Source: Nemertoderma westbladi (lineage: Eukaryota > Xenacoelomorpha > Nemertodermatida > Nemertodermatidae). Taken from it: a stretch of 38,809 nucleotides of DNA. The DNA is taken from NCBI GenBank assembly GCA_032718475.1, contig JAUCBJ010004064.1, positions 1 to 38,809 on the forward strand, read 5' to 3'. This document shows, in pieces, positions 23,301 to 28,637 of this stretch. The stretch's first letter is position 1; each line of letters begins with the position of its first letter. The position numbers and the translations under genes are program-made. The notes under the pieces are model-generated. The model did no database searches and had not been told where the DNA came from. It saw only the letters and a list, made by a program, of their open reading frames with translations.

Positions 23301-23830
23301 ATGGGGATATTTTTGCAAATATTTACTATTAAAACTAAACATTTTTATAAGAAATTAATAAAATAGGAAATTTTCGGTTTCAGTATTTAGAGTGCATTAA
23401 CAGTAGGCCTACATTGATAATCAACTATGATTTATACACATCAGCCATGATGTTACCGGTAAAGCGTACTACTGAAACTGAATAAAGAAATGTCGCAATG
23501 CAGCATATAACCTGCCTAGTTGTCGAATGCAAATAATTCTTAGAACTCTGAATTATACAATTCACCTGGCAACTTCCAATAATCAGAAGCTGAAGTTAGA
23601 AAAATAACAGTTATAATTGTTCTCCAAAATTTATAAAGAAAGTTAGTAAATAAACTAACAGTTGGGTCTAGAGTGACGTATGCTGGAGGTGAGCGGCCTA
23701 CTGCGTTGTATAGTCGCAACTGGAAATGGTAGCTAGTTGGTCCCAGACTGAGAGAGGTGTTTGTGTTGGTAACAGGAAGAGAAATGTTGCGAGAAATGTT
23801 ACTGGTTACTCTTGGGTCAATGTAGGTTAG
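2154..23830 (-). CDS. gp130/Domeless-like class I cytokine receptor (partial, 7 exons)
   Basis: Seven minus-strand exons (23660-23830, 18509-18655, 11418-11767, 10501-10685, 6440-6614, 3014-3306, 2154-2311) join through canonical GT-AG junctions with matching phases 0,0,2,1,2,1. They give about 493 residues: the second half of one fibronectin-III-like domain, three further domains, a Ser/Thr/Asn-rich stalk with many N-glycosylation sequons, a transmembrane helix and the start of a cytoplasmic tail. The inter-domain linker NAVGRSPP...LDPTPLPP resembles the linker between cytokine-binding domains of gp130. The next domain ends KRGFSDWLTVW, like a degenerate WSxWS, and RPSGPP follows as RPSKAP does in gp130. 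The juxtamembrane KKWRIPTIPKP resembles Box1, the JAK-docking motif. Signal peptide, first domain and most of the tail are not identified. An unrelated FN3 receptor remains possible. Confidence 0.65.
2465..2956 (+). mobile_element. LINE 3' fragment, copy 2
   Basis: Same element as copy 1, starting at CGGAAACTTAAGGTCCG and ending at the shared 3' terminus GCATGCCGATCCTAG. An open frame at 2661-2921 encodes the C-terminal LRFAGHCFRLEDQPV...DKPAQHS. It sits in the receptor intron between exons f and g, antisense to the gene, only about 57 bp from the donor of exon f. Confidence 0.85.
3014..3306 (-). CDS. Receptor exon f: last FN3 strand and glycosylated stalk
   Basis: Two acceptors are possible: TTTTTTTGCAG before 3343 and CTCTTTTGTAG before 3306. 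Only the second matches phase 2 of the preceding exon. The donor is TGGCAAG|GTAAGT. The peptide begins SNSAGWFRVVAFTD, a terminal FN3 strand, and continues into about 75 residues rich in Asn, Ser and Thr, with at least seven N-glycosylation sequons (such as NSS, NYS, NFT, NAT, NVS, NCS). This looks like an extended juxtamembrane stalk. Use of the upstream acceptor would need another exon, not seen, to restore the frame. Confidence 0.75.
3883..3910. repeat. (GCT)n microsatellite, about 9 units
   Basis: A perfect GCT run lies between two copies of GGAGTAGGAAGCGTCCC (about 3859 and 3910). It is intronic relative to the receptor. The surrounding 3540-4100 looks like decayed repeat sequence. Confidence 0.85.
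4104..4442 (+). mobile_element. LINE 3' fragment, copy 4 (old, highly diverged)
   Basis: Despite many substitutions and indels the order of blocks matches copies 1-3: GGCAGCATTGGAT, ATTTAGACCAGCATTAGAGCC, GTGTTAAGTACAATGCACA, CCAAGTTTGACACTTA and GTAGGACATTGAATACGCCG. No frame survives. It is clearly older than copies 1-3. Confidence 0.7.
4443..5065. other. Intronic stretch without recognised features
   Basis: AT-rich sequence within the receptor intron between exons e and f. No exon, RNA gene or repeat family was recognised. Confidence 0.5.
5119..5193 (+). ncRNA. Hammerhead ribozyme motif 1 (stem I possibly damaged)
   Basis: CTGATGA at 5143-5149 is followed by stem II GGTGTC (5150-5155) pairing with GGCACC (5180-5185), extended by GAGA/TCTC, then GAAA at 5186-5189. 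Stem III forms between GCGT (5120-5123) and ACGC (5189-5192). Loop I contains GGTAAT and loop II ATTACC, perfectly complementary and so able to form a loop-loop contact. Stem I pairs only as TTGGG/TCCAG, which would displace the U16.1/H17 positions. One or two bases seem to be missing at the cleavage site, so activity is doubtful. Confidence 0.65.
5200..5372. repeat. 19-bp AT-rich tandem repeat, about 9 copies
   Basis: Nearly perfect copies of TTTTTGATAAAATTAATTA begin eleven bases after the hammerhead GAAA. The last copy is mutated (ATTACTTA). Confidence 0.95.
5679..6439. other. Intronic stretch without recognised features
   Basis: AT-rich receptor intron sequence between the hammerhead element and exon e. 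Nothing recognised. Confidence 0.5.
6440..6614 (-). CDS. Receptor exon e: core of the membrane-proximal FN3 domain
   Basis: Acceptor TTTTTCTTTACAG|GCGACG, donor AAATCCAG|GTGAGA; 175 bases, phase 1 to phase 2. The peptide runs DVDKFEVMLQHIDEF to SYEVIVKGCNYGYNKS, with a Cys pair (RCCP) and one sequon (NVS). Frame and phase agree with both neighbours. Confidence 0.8.
6744..6823. repeat. 12-bp minisatellite (GTGAAGATGAAG)n
   Basis: About six to seven units lie in the receptor intron between exons d and e. The period keeps frames open on both strands, reading KVKM repeats on plus and HLHL on minus. These are artefacts of the repeat, not genes. Confidence 0.9.
6987..7287. repeat. 26-bp tandem repeat, about 11.5 copies
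   Basis: Unit GTCGGTGAATTAAACGTAAA plus TCCTAG, with variants TCATAC, TCCTAC and AAGCG. Intronic in the receptor. Confidence 0.95.
7450..7620. repeat. Small foldback (imperfect inverted repeat, about 75-bp arms)
   Basis: AATTTAATTTGACGAT at the left end returns inverted as ATCGTCAAATTAAA at the right. GTAGTGCAAAC pairs with GTTTGTACTAC, and the inner AACAGC...GCACATTAA pairs with TTAATGTGC...GCTGTT around a loop of about 23 bases. It is MITE-like and lies next to the start of LINE B. Confidence 0.65.
8063..8861. mobile_element. Foldback element with hammerhead ribozyme, inserted in LINE B
   Basis: Two arms of about 285 bp, 8110-8394 and 8578-8861, are near-perfect inverted copies. They are separated by 183 bp holding a hammerhead motif. 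The 12-bp ATTATAAAAATA flanks the insertion at 8051-8062 and 8862-8873. Removing one copy plus the insert rejoins the LINE frame as ATSIIKILYKGKGSR, which shows directly that it is an insertion. Short ORFs in the arms are not conserved coding sequence. A 47-bp segment at 8063-8109 is present only on the left. Confidence 0.8.
8490..8563 (+). ncRNA. Hammerhead ribozyme motif 2 (complete core)
   Basis: CTGATGA at 8510-8516, stem II GGAGA (8517-8521) with TCTCC (8551-8555), GAAA at 8556-8559, stem III GGGT (8493-8496) with ACCC (8559-8562). H17 is T8497, and stem I CGTG (8498-8501) pairs with CAC-T-G (8505-8509) with one bulge. All core nucleotides are present, arranged as stem III - cleavage site - stem I - stem II. 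The predicted cleavage is after the second U of GUU, a permitted but not optimal triplet. The downstream TTATTTTTATAAAATTTATTA resembles the tail of motif 1. Confidence 0.75.
10501..10685 (-). CDS. Receptor exon d: end of one FN3 domain, start of the next
   Basis: Acceptor ATTATAATCATAG|ATTGTC and donor TTGCCAG|GTAATA give 185 bases, phase 2 to phase 1. The split codon AG|A joins to ...QQYR|LSELRPMSQYSVRV, a classical FN3 L-x-P-x-x-x-Y-x-V-R-V motif, then GPFSKAYLFSTESQP. The following PITDLHV...AVTLMWGDYWLPG starts a further domain and resembles the HPVMDLKAF...WVEW start of gp130 domain 5. Confidence 0.85.
10686..11417. other. Receptor intron between exons c and d (732 bp)
   Basis: GT-AG intron in phase 2. 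Apart from the splice sites, nothing is recognised in it. Confidence 0.8.
11418..11767 (-). CDS. Receptor exon c: WSxWS-like motif and start of next FN3 domain
   Basis: Acceptor ATTTATAG|GAAAAAGTA, donor ATACAG|GTACGT; 116 codons plus two bases (phase 0 to phase 2). It completes one domain (LDYNVTVETVNPSGKRGFSDW) and opens the next (PPISLRVTSLTSRSVSLLWD, then NGFILEYIVKCC). FSDWL stands where gp130 has WSDWS, so the motif is degenerate: its first Trp is Phe and its last Ser is Leu. The exon lies about 145 bases from the end of the 59-bp satellite array in the intron upstream of it. Confidence 0.88.
11911..18364. repeat. 59-bp satellite array, about 109 units
   Basis: The unit reads AAGTAATAAGTAATATTATC, then TAATCCTTACCTTAAACTCT, then AATCATATTCATGTAATCC, with very low divergence. 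Variants are CATATTCATG or CAGATTCCTG, TAATCC or TAAACC, and ten units with an extra TA (ACTCTATAATC). The array fills most of the receptor intron between exons b and c. There are no unique spacers. On the receptor sense strand each unit contains TTTAAG|GTAAGGATT, a consensus-like splice donor. Confidence 0.98.
18350..18376. repeat. 11-bp perfect hairpin at the satellite boundary
   Basis: The last satellite unit ends ATTCCTGTAAA, then CCAAA, then TTTACAGGAAT, a perfect inverted repeat of the unit's own end. It marks the edge of the array. Confidence 0.85.
18509..18655 (-). CDS. Receptor exon b: first half of the WSxWS-type domain
   Basis: Acceptor AACTTTTATTGCAG|CCACTG and donor TCCTGG|GTAAGA bound 49 codons, phase 0 on both sides. 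The peptide PLPPCRDVEV...SITVAWQPP...LTISHYVVLWRS has the B- and C-strand pattern of an FN3 fold (conserved Trp, then Y-x-V). If this donor is skipped, translation continues 14 residues and stops, giving a truncated product without a membrane anchor. Confidence 0.85.
18656..19360. other. Receptor intron stretch upstream of exon b
   Basis: AT-rich intron. It includes a short TTA/ATT microsatellite at about 19267-19290. No exon or RNA gene seen. Confidence 0.55.
19651..19677. repeat. 11-bp perfect hairpin
   Basis: ACCAACGGTTG, loop CCTTA, CAACCGTTGGT, within the segment that interrupts the left arm of the long inverted repeat. Confidence 0.8.
19938..20664 (+). mobile_element. 5'-truncated CR1/L2-like LINE 3' end
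   Basis: The first part reads LKCKIQVAQNKVVRFIKDYK, a typical reverse-transcriptase C-terminal block (A/QNKVVRFI). It is followed by a 3' UTR with GGAAATAAGCTGCAAAGCTT, the kind of hairpin tail seen in CR1-like LINEs, and by an ATAAATAAA end. Its insertion splits the left arm between TTAGTGC and CTAGAAG, so it is younger than the foldback element. Confidence 0.7.
21589..22191 (+). CDS. Nested cysteine-rich, probably GPI-anchored secreted protein (200 aa)
   Basis: I do not recognise the family. The ATG at 21589 has a good context (A at -3, G at +4). The protein begins with a signal peptide (MDNLNIIIALFLCVNFIHA, cleavage near YG|AVTC). The ectodomain of about 150 residues has ten cysteines, including a CGKC and a CQWECCDGAC cluster, and two sequons (NLS, NWS). 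The C-terminus is a small-residue region SSSFLTGGAPGN followed by a hydrophobic tail ending in VLFQN without a basic stop-transfer, as in GPI-anchor signals; a type I membrane protein is the alternative. The gene is a single exon, lies antisense within the receptor intron between exons a and b, and starts about 200 bp after a long inverted repeat. No canonical AATAAA was seen in the 400 bp after the stop; an ATTAAA occurs near 22583. Confidence 0.75.
   Translation: MDNLNIIIALFLCVNFIHAVYGAVTCEEGFTIVVKSDNSKIQEVTQQMFDNLSTQLPKTTNDNCGKCMAMSILFGGKMKDADVNVAMSTSFVMCLPEEVVDMCKPLTEDQCPGKGVDEIPLAKAIQGMVEDLKPQYEDPQVACQWECCDGACDTKWNNNPFGADGEVNWSSSFLTGGAPGNAIYICLVVAMVALGVLFQN
22192..22626. other. Intronic stretch downstream of the nested gene
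   Basis: Includes the likely 3' UTR of the nested gene and two copies of TTTATTGCGGTCA-like sequence (about 22384 and 22451). No other feature. Confidence 0.5.
22627..23190 (+). mobile_element. LINE 3' fragment, copy 3
   Basis: Begins at CATGGGCAGCCTTGAATAGG and ends at GATCCTAGTAG. It retains the piece lost from copy 1 (GGATTTGGAAGTCACAGAG). The open frame 22742-23104 ends at a TAG where copies 1 and 2 read GGG (R-E-L-W). Bases CTGGGCTCTCCATA are a small local duplication near 22743. Very close to copy 2, so both are recent relative to copy 4. Confidence 0.85.
23660..23830 (-). CDS. Receptor exon a: second half of a cytokine-receptor/FN3 domain
   Basis: Acceptor TTTTTTTCTGTTCCAG|CTAACC and donor CCAACT|GTTAGT enclose 57 codons in phase 0. 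The peptide ends in F- and G-strand sequence SYHFQLRLYNAVGRSPP followed by the linker AYVTLDPT. Three NxS/T sequons are present (NIS, NIS, NTS). The donor is weaker than consensus, but the frame runs directly into the next exon's PLPPCRDVEV. The exon encoding the first half of this domain was not found upstream. Confidence 0.7.
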
Positions 23831-24749
23831 CTGGAACAGAAAAAAACGCTACATTTATAAGACATACGATAAAAGCTTGGAATAAGAAAGGAGTCTTTTC
23901 GTGACGTGGTGTAAACATTATGTACCGGTAACTTTAAAGATAATAATTTATTTTGCATTTTTTCAACTTTTCCAAAAGATGCAATTTTTGGAATTGTTCC
24001 AATCTTTTCAACTTGTATTTACGATATGTACATCCTTTTTAATTTATTTCAAAATTTCCCAAATTGCATTCTAATACACTTTTGAATTCACCGCTTTATT
24101 CGTAAATTTCAATTGGAAATTTGGATTTGAAAATATTGCAAATTTAATATTAATTATATTGCTTTGGTTAGATGAGCCCGCGATTGTAACCAGTTATTTC
24201 CCCTTCACTAATAAAGTTACCCTGCCAGGGTGTTGGTGACATTTTGACATAATAATGTTATCATTTCCACATAGAGGGTGGCGCGAAGGTGGAGTAGATC
24301 AGTTGGAGCGCCGGGACTACAATCCATTGGTTGTCGCCACTGCAGTAACAGTGTCCAACGAATATGTTGTTGTTACTGCAAGGTGATACTCTATTTATAG
24401 GAAGATGTTATAGGTATAACCTAAGGATCTCGTTCACTCTGCAGCCAGGACTCACAAGCAATACATTGGATCTACTGTAGAAAGGAACAAGCTCGGTTTA
24501 ATGGAAGCTTTCAGACTTACACCAACCTTAGATTACCAAAGAAGCACGATTACCAAGGCAATTAATAAAAGTTAACTACACAAACCCATTCCGCTCCATC
24601 GGATGTGTTAACAATTTCACGAACAATAACTTTTCGCGTTGAGTCCAGGTAAATTTCTACATTAACATCATTCATGCTTGTTACGTTTCATTAGGATGCC
24701 GTGGCTTCTTAATGGCATATAAATCATAACAATGGACTAGTGGTAGTGT
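23831..24749. other. Gap upstream of receptor exon a
   Basis: The missing 5' receptor exons should lie here or further up, but I could not define any with both splice sites and a domain match. Confidence 0.4.
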
Positions 24750-25603
24750 AGTAAAGGGGCACGGACTAACTGGACGGATTCAGTAAAGGGGCATGGACTA
24801 ACTGGACGGATTCAGTAAAGTGGCATGGACTAACTGGACGGATTCAGTAAAGGGGCATGCACTAACTGGACGGATTCAGTAAAGGGGCATGGACTAACTG
24901 GACGGATTCATGGACTAACTGGACGGATTCAGTAAAGGGGCATGGACTAACTGGACGGATTCAGTAAAGGGGCATGGACTAATTGGACGGATTCAGTAAA
25001 GGGGCATGGACTAACTGGACGGATTCAGTAAAGGGGCATGGACTAACTGGACGGATTCAGTAAAGGGGCATGCACTAACTGGACGGATTCAGTAAAGGGG
25101 CATGGACTAACTGGACGGATTCAGTAAAGGGGCATGGACTAACTGGACGGATTCAGTAAAGGGGTATGGACTAACTGGACGGATTCAGTAAAGGGGCATG
25201 GACTAACTGGACGGATTCAGTAAAAGGGCATGGACTAACTGGACGGATTCAGTAAAGGGGCATGGACTAACTGGACGGATTCAGTAAAAGGGCATGGACT
25301 AACTGGACGGATTCAGTAAAGGGGCATGGACTAACTGGACGGATTCAGTAAAGGGGCATGCACTAACTGGACGGATTCAGTAAAGGGGCATGGACTAACT
25401 GGACGGATTCAGTAAAGGGGCATGGACTACCTGGACGGATTCAGTAAAAGGGGATGGACTAACTGGACGGATTCAGTAAAGGGGTATGGACTAACTGGAC
25501 GGATTCAGTAAGGGGGCATGGACTAACTGGACGGATTCAGTAAAGGGGCATGGACTAACTGGACGGATTCAGTAAAGGGGCATGTACTAACTGGACGGAT
25601 TAA
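24750..25603. repeat. 32-bp minisatellite, about 26 copies
   Basis: Units of GTAAAGGGGCATGGACTAAC plus TGGACGGATTCA, nearly identical. One unit near 24908 lacks the GTAAAGGGGC part. No persistent reading frame, since 32 is not a multiple of three. Confidence 0.97.
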
Positions 25604-27505
25604 GTTTTTCGCTTCAATTTCTTATAGTGCTGTTAATACAAAGTCATCTCATATTCACAAATCTTAAATCATTTCATTCAAATATGCAAGTTAAACCATA
25701 TCTTAATAGAATATTAAATTGTGAAGAAGGTTACCGGCACTTTGTGGGAGTAGCTTTATAAGTTTATTCCACACTGTATTATTTATAATGCATTAATTTA
25801 ACGTACGTCTGCTGGTTATAAATATCCAACGGTTAAACATTTATTCCCCTACAAACTCATAACACAACCAAAACAAATAATAATAGGCATAGCACAGTAA
25901 CCCAATGTTACTAAAAAATAAATACAAATTAATCAATGTCAACTCAATGAAAAAATTTATAAATAAACAGATTAATAAGAAACAAATCGATTTCAGTTTG
26001 ACTTTTGGTATATATAAGTTCGTGGAAGAAAATAGTTAATTTAATAACCTGGAACGGTAATAACAATATTTAACAATAATTCGCCTCACAACAACATCTG
26101 TGAGTTGTTGGCCAACTGATTTGTACCAGTCAGTCAATTCGTTCATTGGCTGGTTTCTGGTTAAGTAGAATATGTTTATACCGCGATAGCAAATATTCGT
26201 TCGCACTTCCTAATATGGTGGTGGTGTGGGAGGGGGGGGGGGGGGGGGAAATTCTGTAAATACATGCCATGAAAGCTGCATAGCCTACTACAACTACATA
26301 CTGAATTTAGTAGGTAGTATGCTATGCAGCTTTCATGGTCGTAACTATAGTTAGGTTATACAGAGGCACGTTATTCTAATCCAAACAGTAAACGAAAGTC
26401 AATATAAAAGGTAACAGTTGTATTTTTAAGAATAAACAGCTGTTATTTGTGCTGATTTTGTCCTGGAGAAGGAGGAAACATGATTGCGTCTAGAGTCCCA
26501 CCCCCATGGCACAAAAGGTTATTAGTGACCAACCTATTTACCTATATTACTTAATAAACAACCTTTGCTATTTAACAGACTCACCTGTCTAACAATAAGA
26601 AAGACCGATTTTTGAAAATGTTGAAACTAAGAATTATGTATTGTTGCAATTAGGTTACTCTTTCAGGTTATTAAATAAAACTGTTTTTAATGCACCAAAA
26701 TTTAACAAAGAATGCTCGGTATTAAACTAACTTACACGGTTTATGATATTATGCACAATAGGTTAACCAACCGTGTTGGAAGGAAAACTTCAAATACAGT
26801 ATGTCCAGTCCAGAAGCAATAACAATGACATGCAGTTACTCAAACATTACAATTTTTGAGCAAGGCATGTGTTTGGATTTTCGTCGAATGACCACATAGT
26901 CTTAAGATAACTGCGTATAAATATGCGTACGAATTATCAAATACTTGCTTGAAAAGGAATAATAGTGTGAGTGTGTACCTTGTAGGATTTATCCCCCAAC
27001 CCATCTGTAGCCCTCGATTAAATTAAGCGCAAACAAAATTGAGTTAATAAAATATAATTAAATACAATCAAGCTATTCTTCTTAAGTTAAGTAAAACTTT
27101 ACAAAATGATGTTGTGAAATGTGATTATAGAATTATAGATTAGGCATAGGAAAATAATACACCATCGTAAAGTGTTACCAAAGCGTGGTTCATCTCTTAT
27201 ACGAATACAACAATATTAATATGTTAGCTGTAATATAATAATTAAAGAACAAAATACCAGTTATATTCATCGTATTGTATCAAGTTATGCGACTAAATTA
27301 GATTTTTAATTTTTTTTTAAATAGTATTTAATATTATCACCTAAATCTAAATGTTGGAGACGGGGAGGGGAGAGGGGGGGGGGGGGGGGGGGGGATATCT
27401 CGTCCCTATGTAAAAATATAAATTTAGAGAAAGGAGCAGGTTACTGTGACACGTAATTCTAACCAAAACAAGAAACTAAATAAAACCACTTCAATAGAAG
27501 AGAGT
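25604..27505. other. Intergenic region between receptor and mib1
   Basis: AT-rich. Contains two long G runs (about 26232-26248 and 27377-27394), each followed by related sequence with CAGCTGTTAT (about 26438 and 27525), which suggests two copies of one dispersed repeat. A strong donor-like ACAG|GTGAGT occurs on the minus strand at about 26587-26596 but no exon could be tied to it. Confidence 0.4.
26267..26338. repeat. 72-bp hairpin with 18-bp perfect stem
   Basis: CCATGAAAGCTGCATAGC is perfectly inverted as GCTATGCAGCTTTCATGG. Inner CTACTAC/GTAGTA pairing extends the stem. Size is like a small-RNA precursor or a miniature foldback; neither is established. Confidence 0.8.
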
Positions 27506-27511
27506 TTTATT
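27506..27511 (-). promoter_or_regulatory. Probable mib1 polyadenylation signal AATAAA
   Basis: This is the first AATAAA on the minus strand after the mib1 stop, about 195 bases downstream, giving a 3' UTR of ordinary size. No transcript evidence is available. Confidence 0.45.
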
Positions 27512-27704
27512 TTTGGGAGTAATCAGCTGTTATGCGTCAAACCGCCCTCCCCTTCTCTATGAAATGGTTTTGAAAATTCTCAATATCATAACATTAAAAT
27601 ACTTTATAAAGCGAAATAGCGAGTGGAGTAAAAGAACCACGCTTTATACGATTCTACAATGTTGAGAAATGTAAAATAAATAAAGAGGTAAATAATTAAT
27701 CGTT

Positions 27705-28637
27705 TCAGTAAAGTAGAATCCGCTTCTCTACGGCTTTGCGGCATATCGGACACTCGTTCATTCGGTCGCCACACAGCTGACAGGCCCCGTGGCCGCACAG
27801 AAAGATCATGTTCTTTATCCGGTCGAGACAGACGGGACACATTGTCTGCTCCTTAATGTCCTGGAGCTGCTGCTCGAGCTTCCGTACGTCCGACGAGTTC
27901 TCCACGAGCAGGGCCCCGGGGGCCAACTGGTCGCCGGCGTCGGACCGCAGCTGGGCCGAGTTGTTGAGAGGCGCCACGTTGGATGGCGGCACAGCGGCGG
28001 CGTTTTGGGCGGCGCCGCAGCACACGGACAACGGGACCATGGCCTCGATCTCGGTGCGGCACTGGACGCACTTCTTCATGAGCACGGCGCAACCGTCGCA
28101 CGCGCACATGTGGCCGCAGGGCCGGAACAGGACGCAGGCCTTCCTGTCCGAACAGACGACACACTCCTCGATGGGCGTCCGACTGCGCACCGCCTCCTTA
28201 CAAATCAAACATTTCTTTACGCGCGAGGCACACAGCGAACACGTAGCAACGTGTCCGCACGGACCAATCAGAGTGTCCCGTTTCAGGTCGGAGCAGACCA
28301 TGCACTCATCCAGCCCTGCAGCAGCCTTCTCATTGCTATTCTTCTCCGGAGGCCCGTTGTAACTGTCGCTGTTCCGATCCTTGTGACACTTGACGAGCGC
28401 CTTGCACAGGTTAGGATCCGGACACAAGTCCAACGGGGTCTGGTTCTTTTTGTTCTTTATGTTGAGGTCGGCGCCGTTGGCCGCTAGGAAACACGCGATG
28501 GACGCGCTGGACTTTTTGTCCGCGCCCTGGGAACCCAGACCCATGAGCAGTTTACCCACGTCCTGCATATCCTGCAGCTGCCGCAGTTGGCTCAGGGTGT
28601 GGTGTCTGAGGGCCTCGTGTAGGGGGGTATCCCCGTC
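27705..28637 (-). CDS. mib1: mib1 coding exon 3 (last ankyrins, three RING fingers, stop)
   Basis: The acceptor TTCTCCTAG|GACGGGGAT opens the exon, which continues DIQDK with [13 protein letters not shown] and ends in a TGA at 27707-27705. The three RING fingers follow: ECMVCSD...[13 protein letters not shown]...CVQCR and MCPVCLD...CPICRK. Between RING2 and RING3 is a low-complexity linker rich in Ala, Pro and Asn that is unlike the vertebrate linker. A short coiled-coil-like segment ([12 protein letters not shown]) precedes RING3, which in the family is the essential catalytic RING. Confidence 0.96.
   Translation of the reverse strand, partial: DGDTPLHEALRHHTLSQLRQLQDMQDVGKLLMGLGSQGADKKSSASIACFLAANGADLNIKNKKNQTPLDLCPDPNLCKALVKCHKDRNSDSYNGPPEKNSNEKAAAGLDECMVCSDLKRDTLIGPCGHVATCSLCASRVKKCLICKEAVRSRTPIEECVVCSDRKACVLFRPCGHMCACDGCAVLMKKCVQCRTEIEAMVPLSVCCGAAQNAAAVPPSNVAPLNNSAQLRSDAGDQLAPGALLVENSSDVRKLEQQLQDIKEQTMCPVCLDRIKNMIFLCGHGACQLCGDRMNECPICRKAVEKRILLY

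Noticed and set aside
24280-24395. tRNA-like box A (TAGATCAGTTGG at 24295) suggesting a SINE or tRNA
   Set aside because: The putative box B (GGTTGTCGCC) is poor, no cloverleaf forms, and no second copy is in the window.
24566-24690. A minus-strand stretch reading MNDVNVEIYLDSTRKVIVRE
   Set aside because: Only about 41 codons, without convincing splice sites or fit to the missing receptor domain.
26580-26660. Strong minus-strand donor ACAG|GTGAGT as a possible 5' receptor exon
   Set aside because: Frames upstream are short and no coding match was found; it could be a non-coding first exon or chance.
27789-28487. Long plus-strand open frames opposite mib1 exons
   Set aside because: They are antisense shadows of GC-rich mib1 coding sequence; the minus strand encodes unmistakable RING and ankyrin domains.
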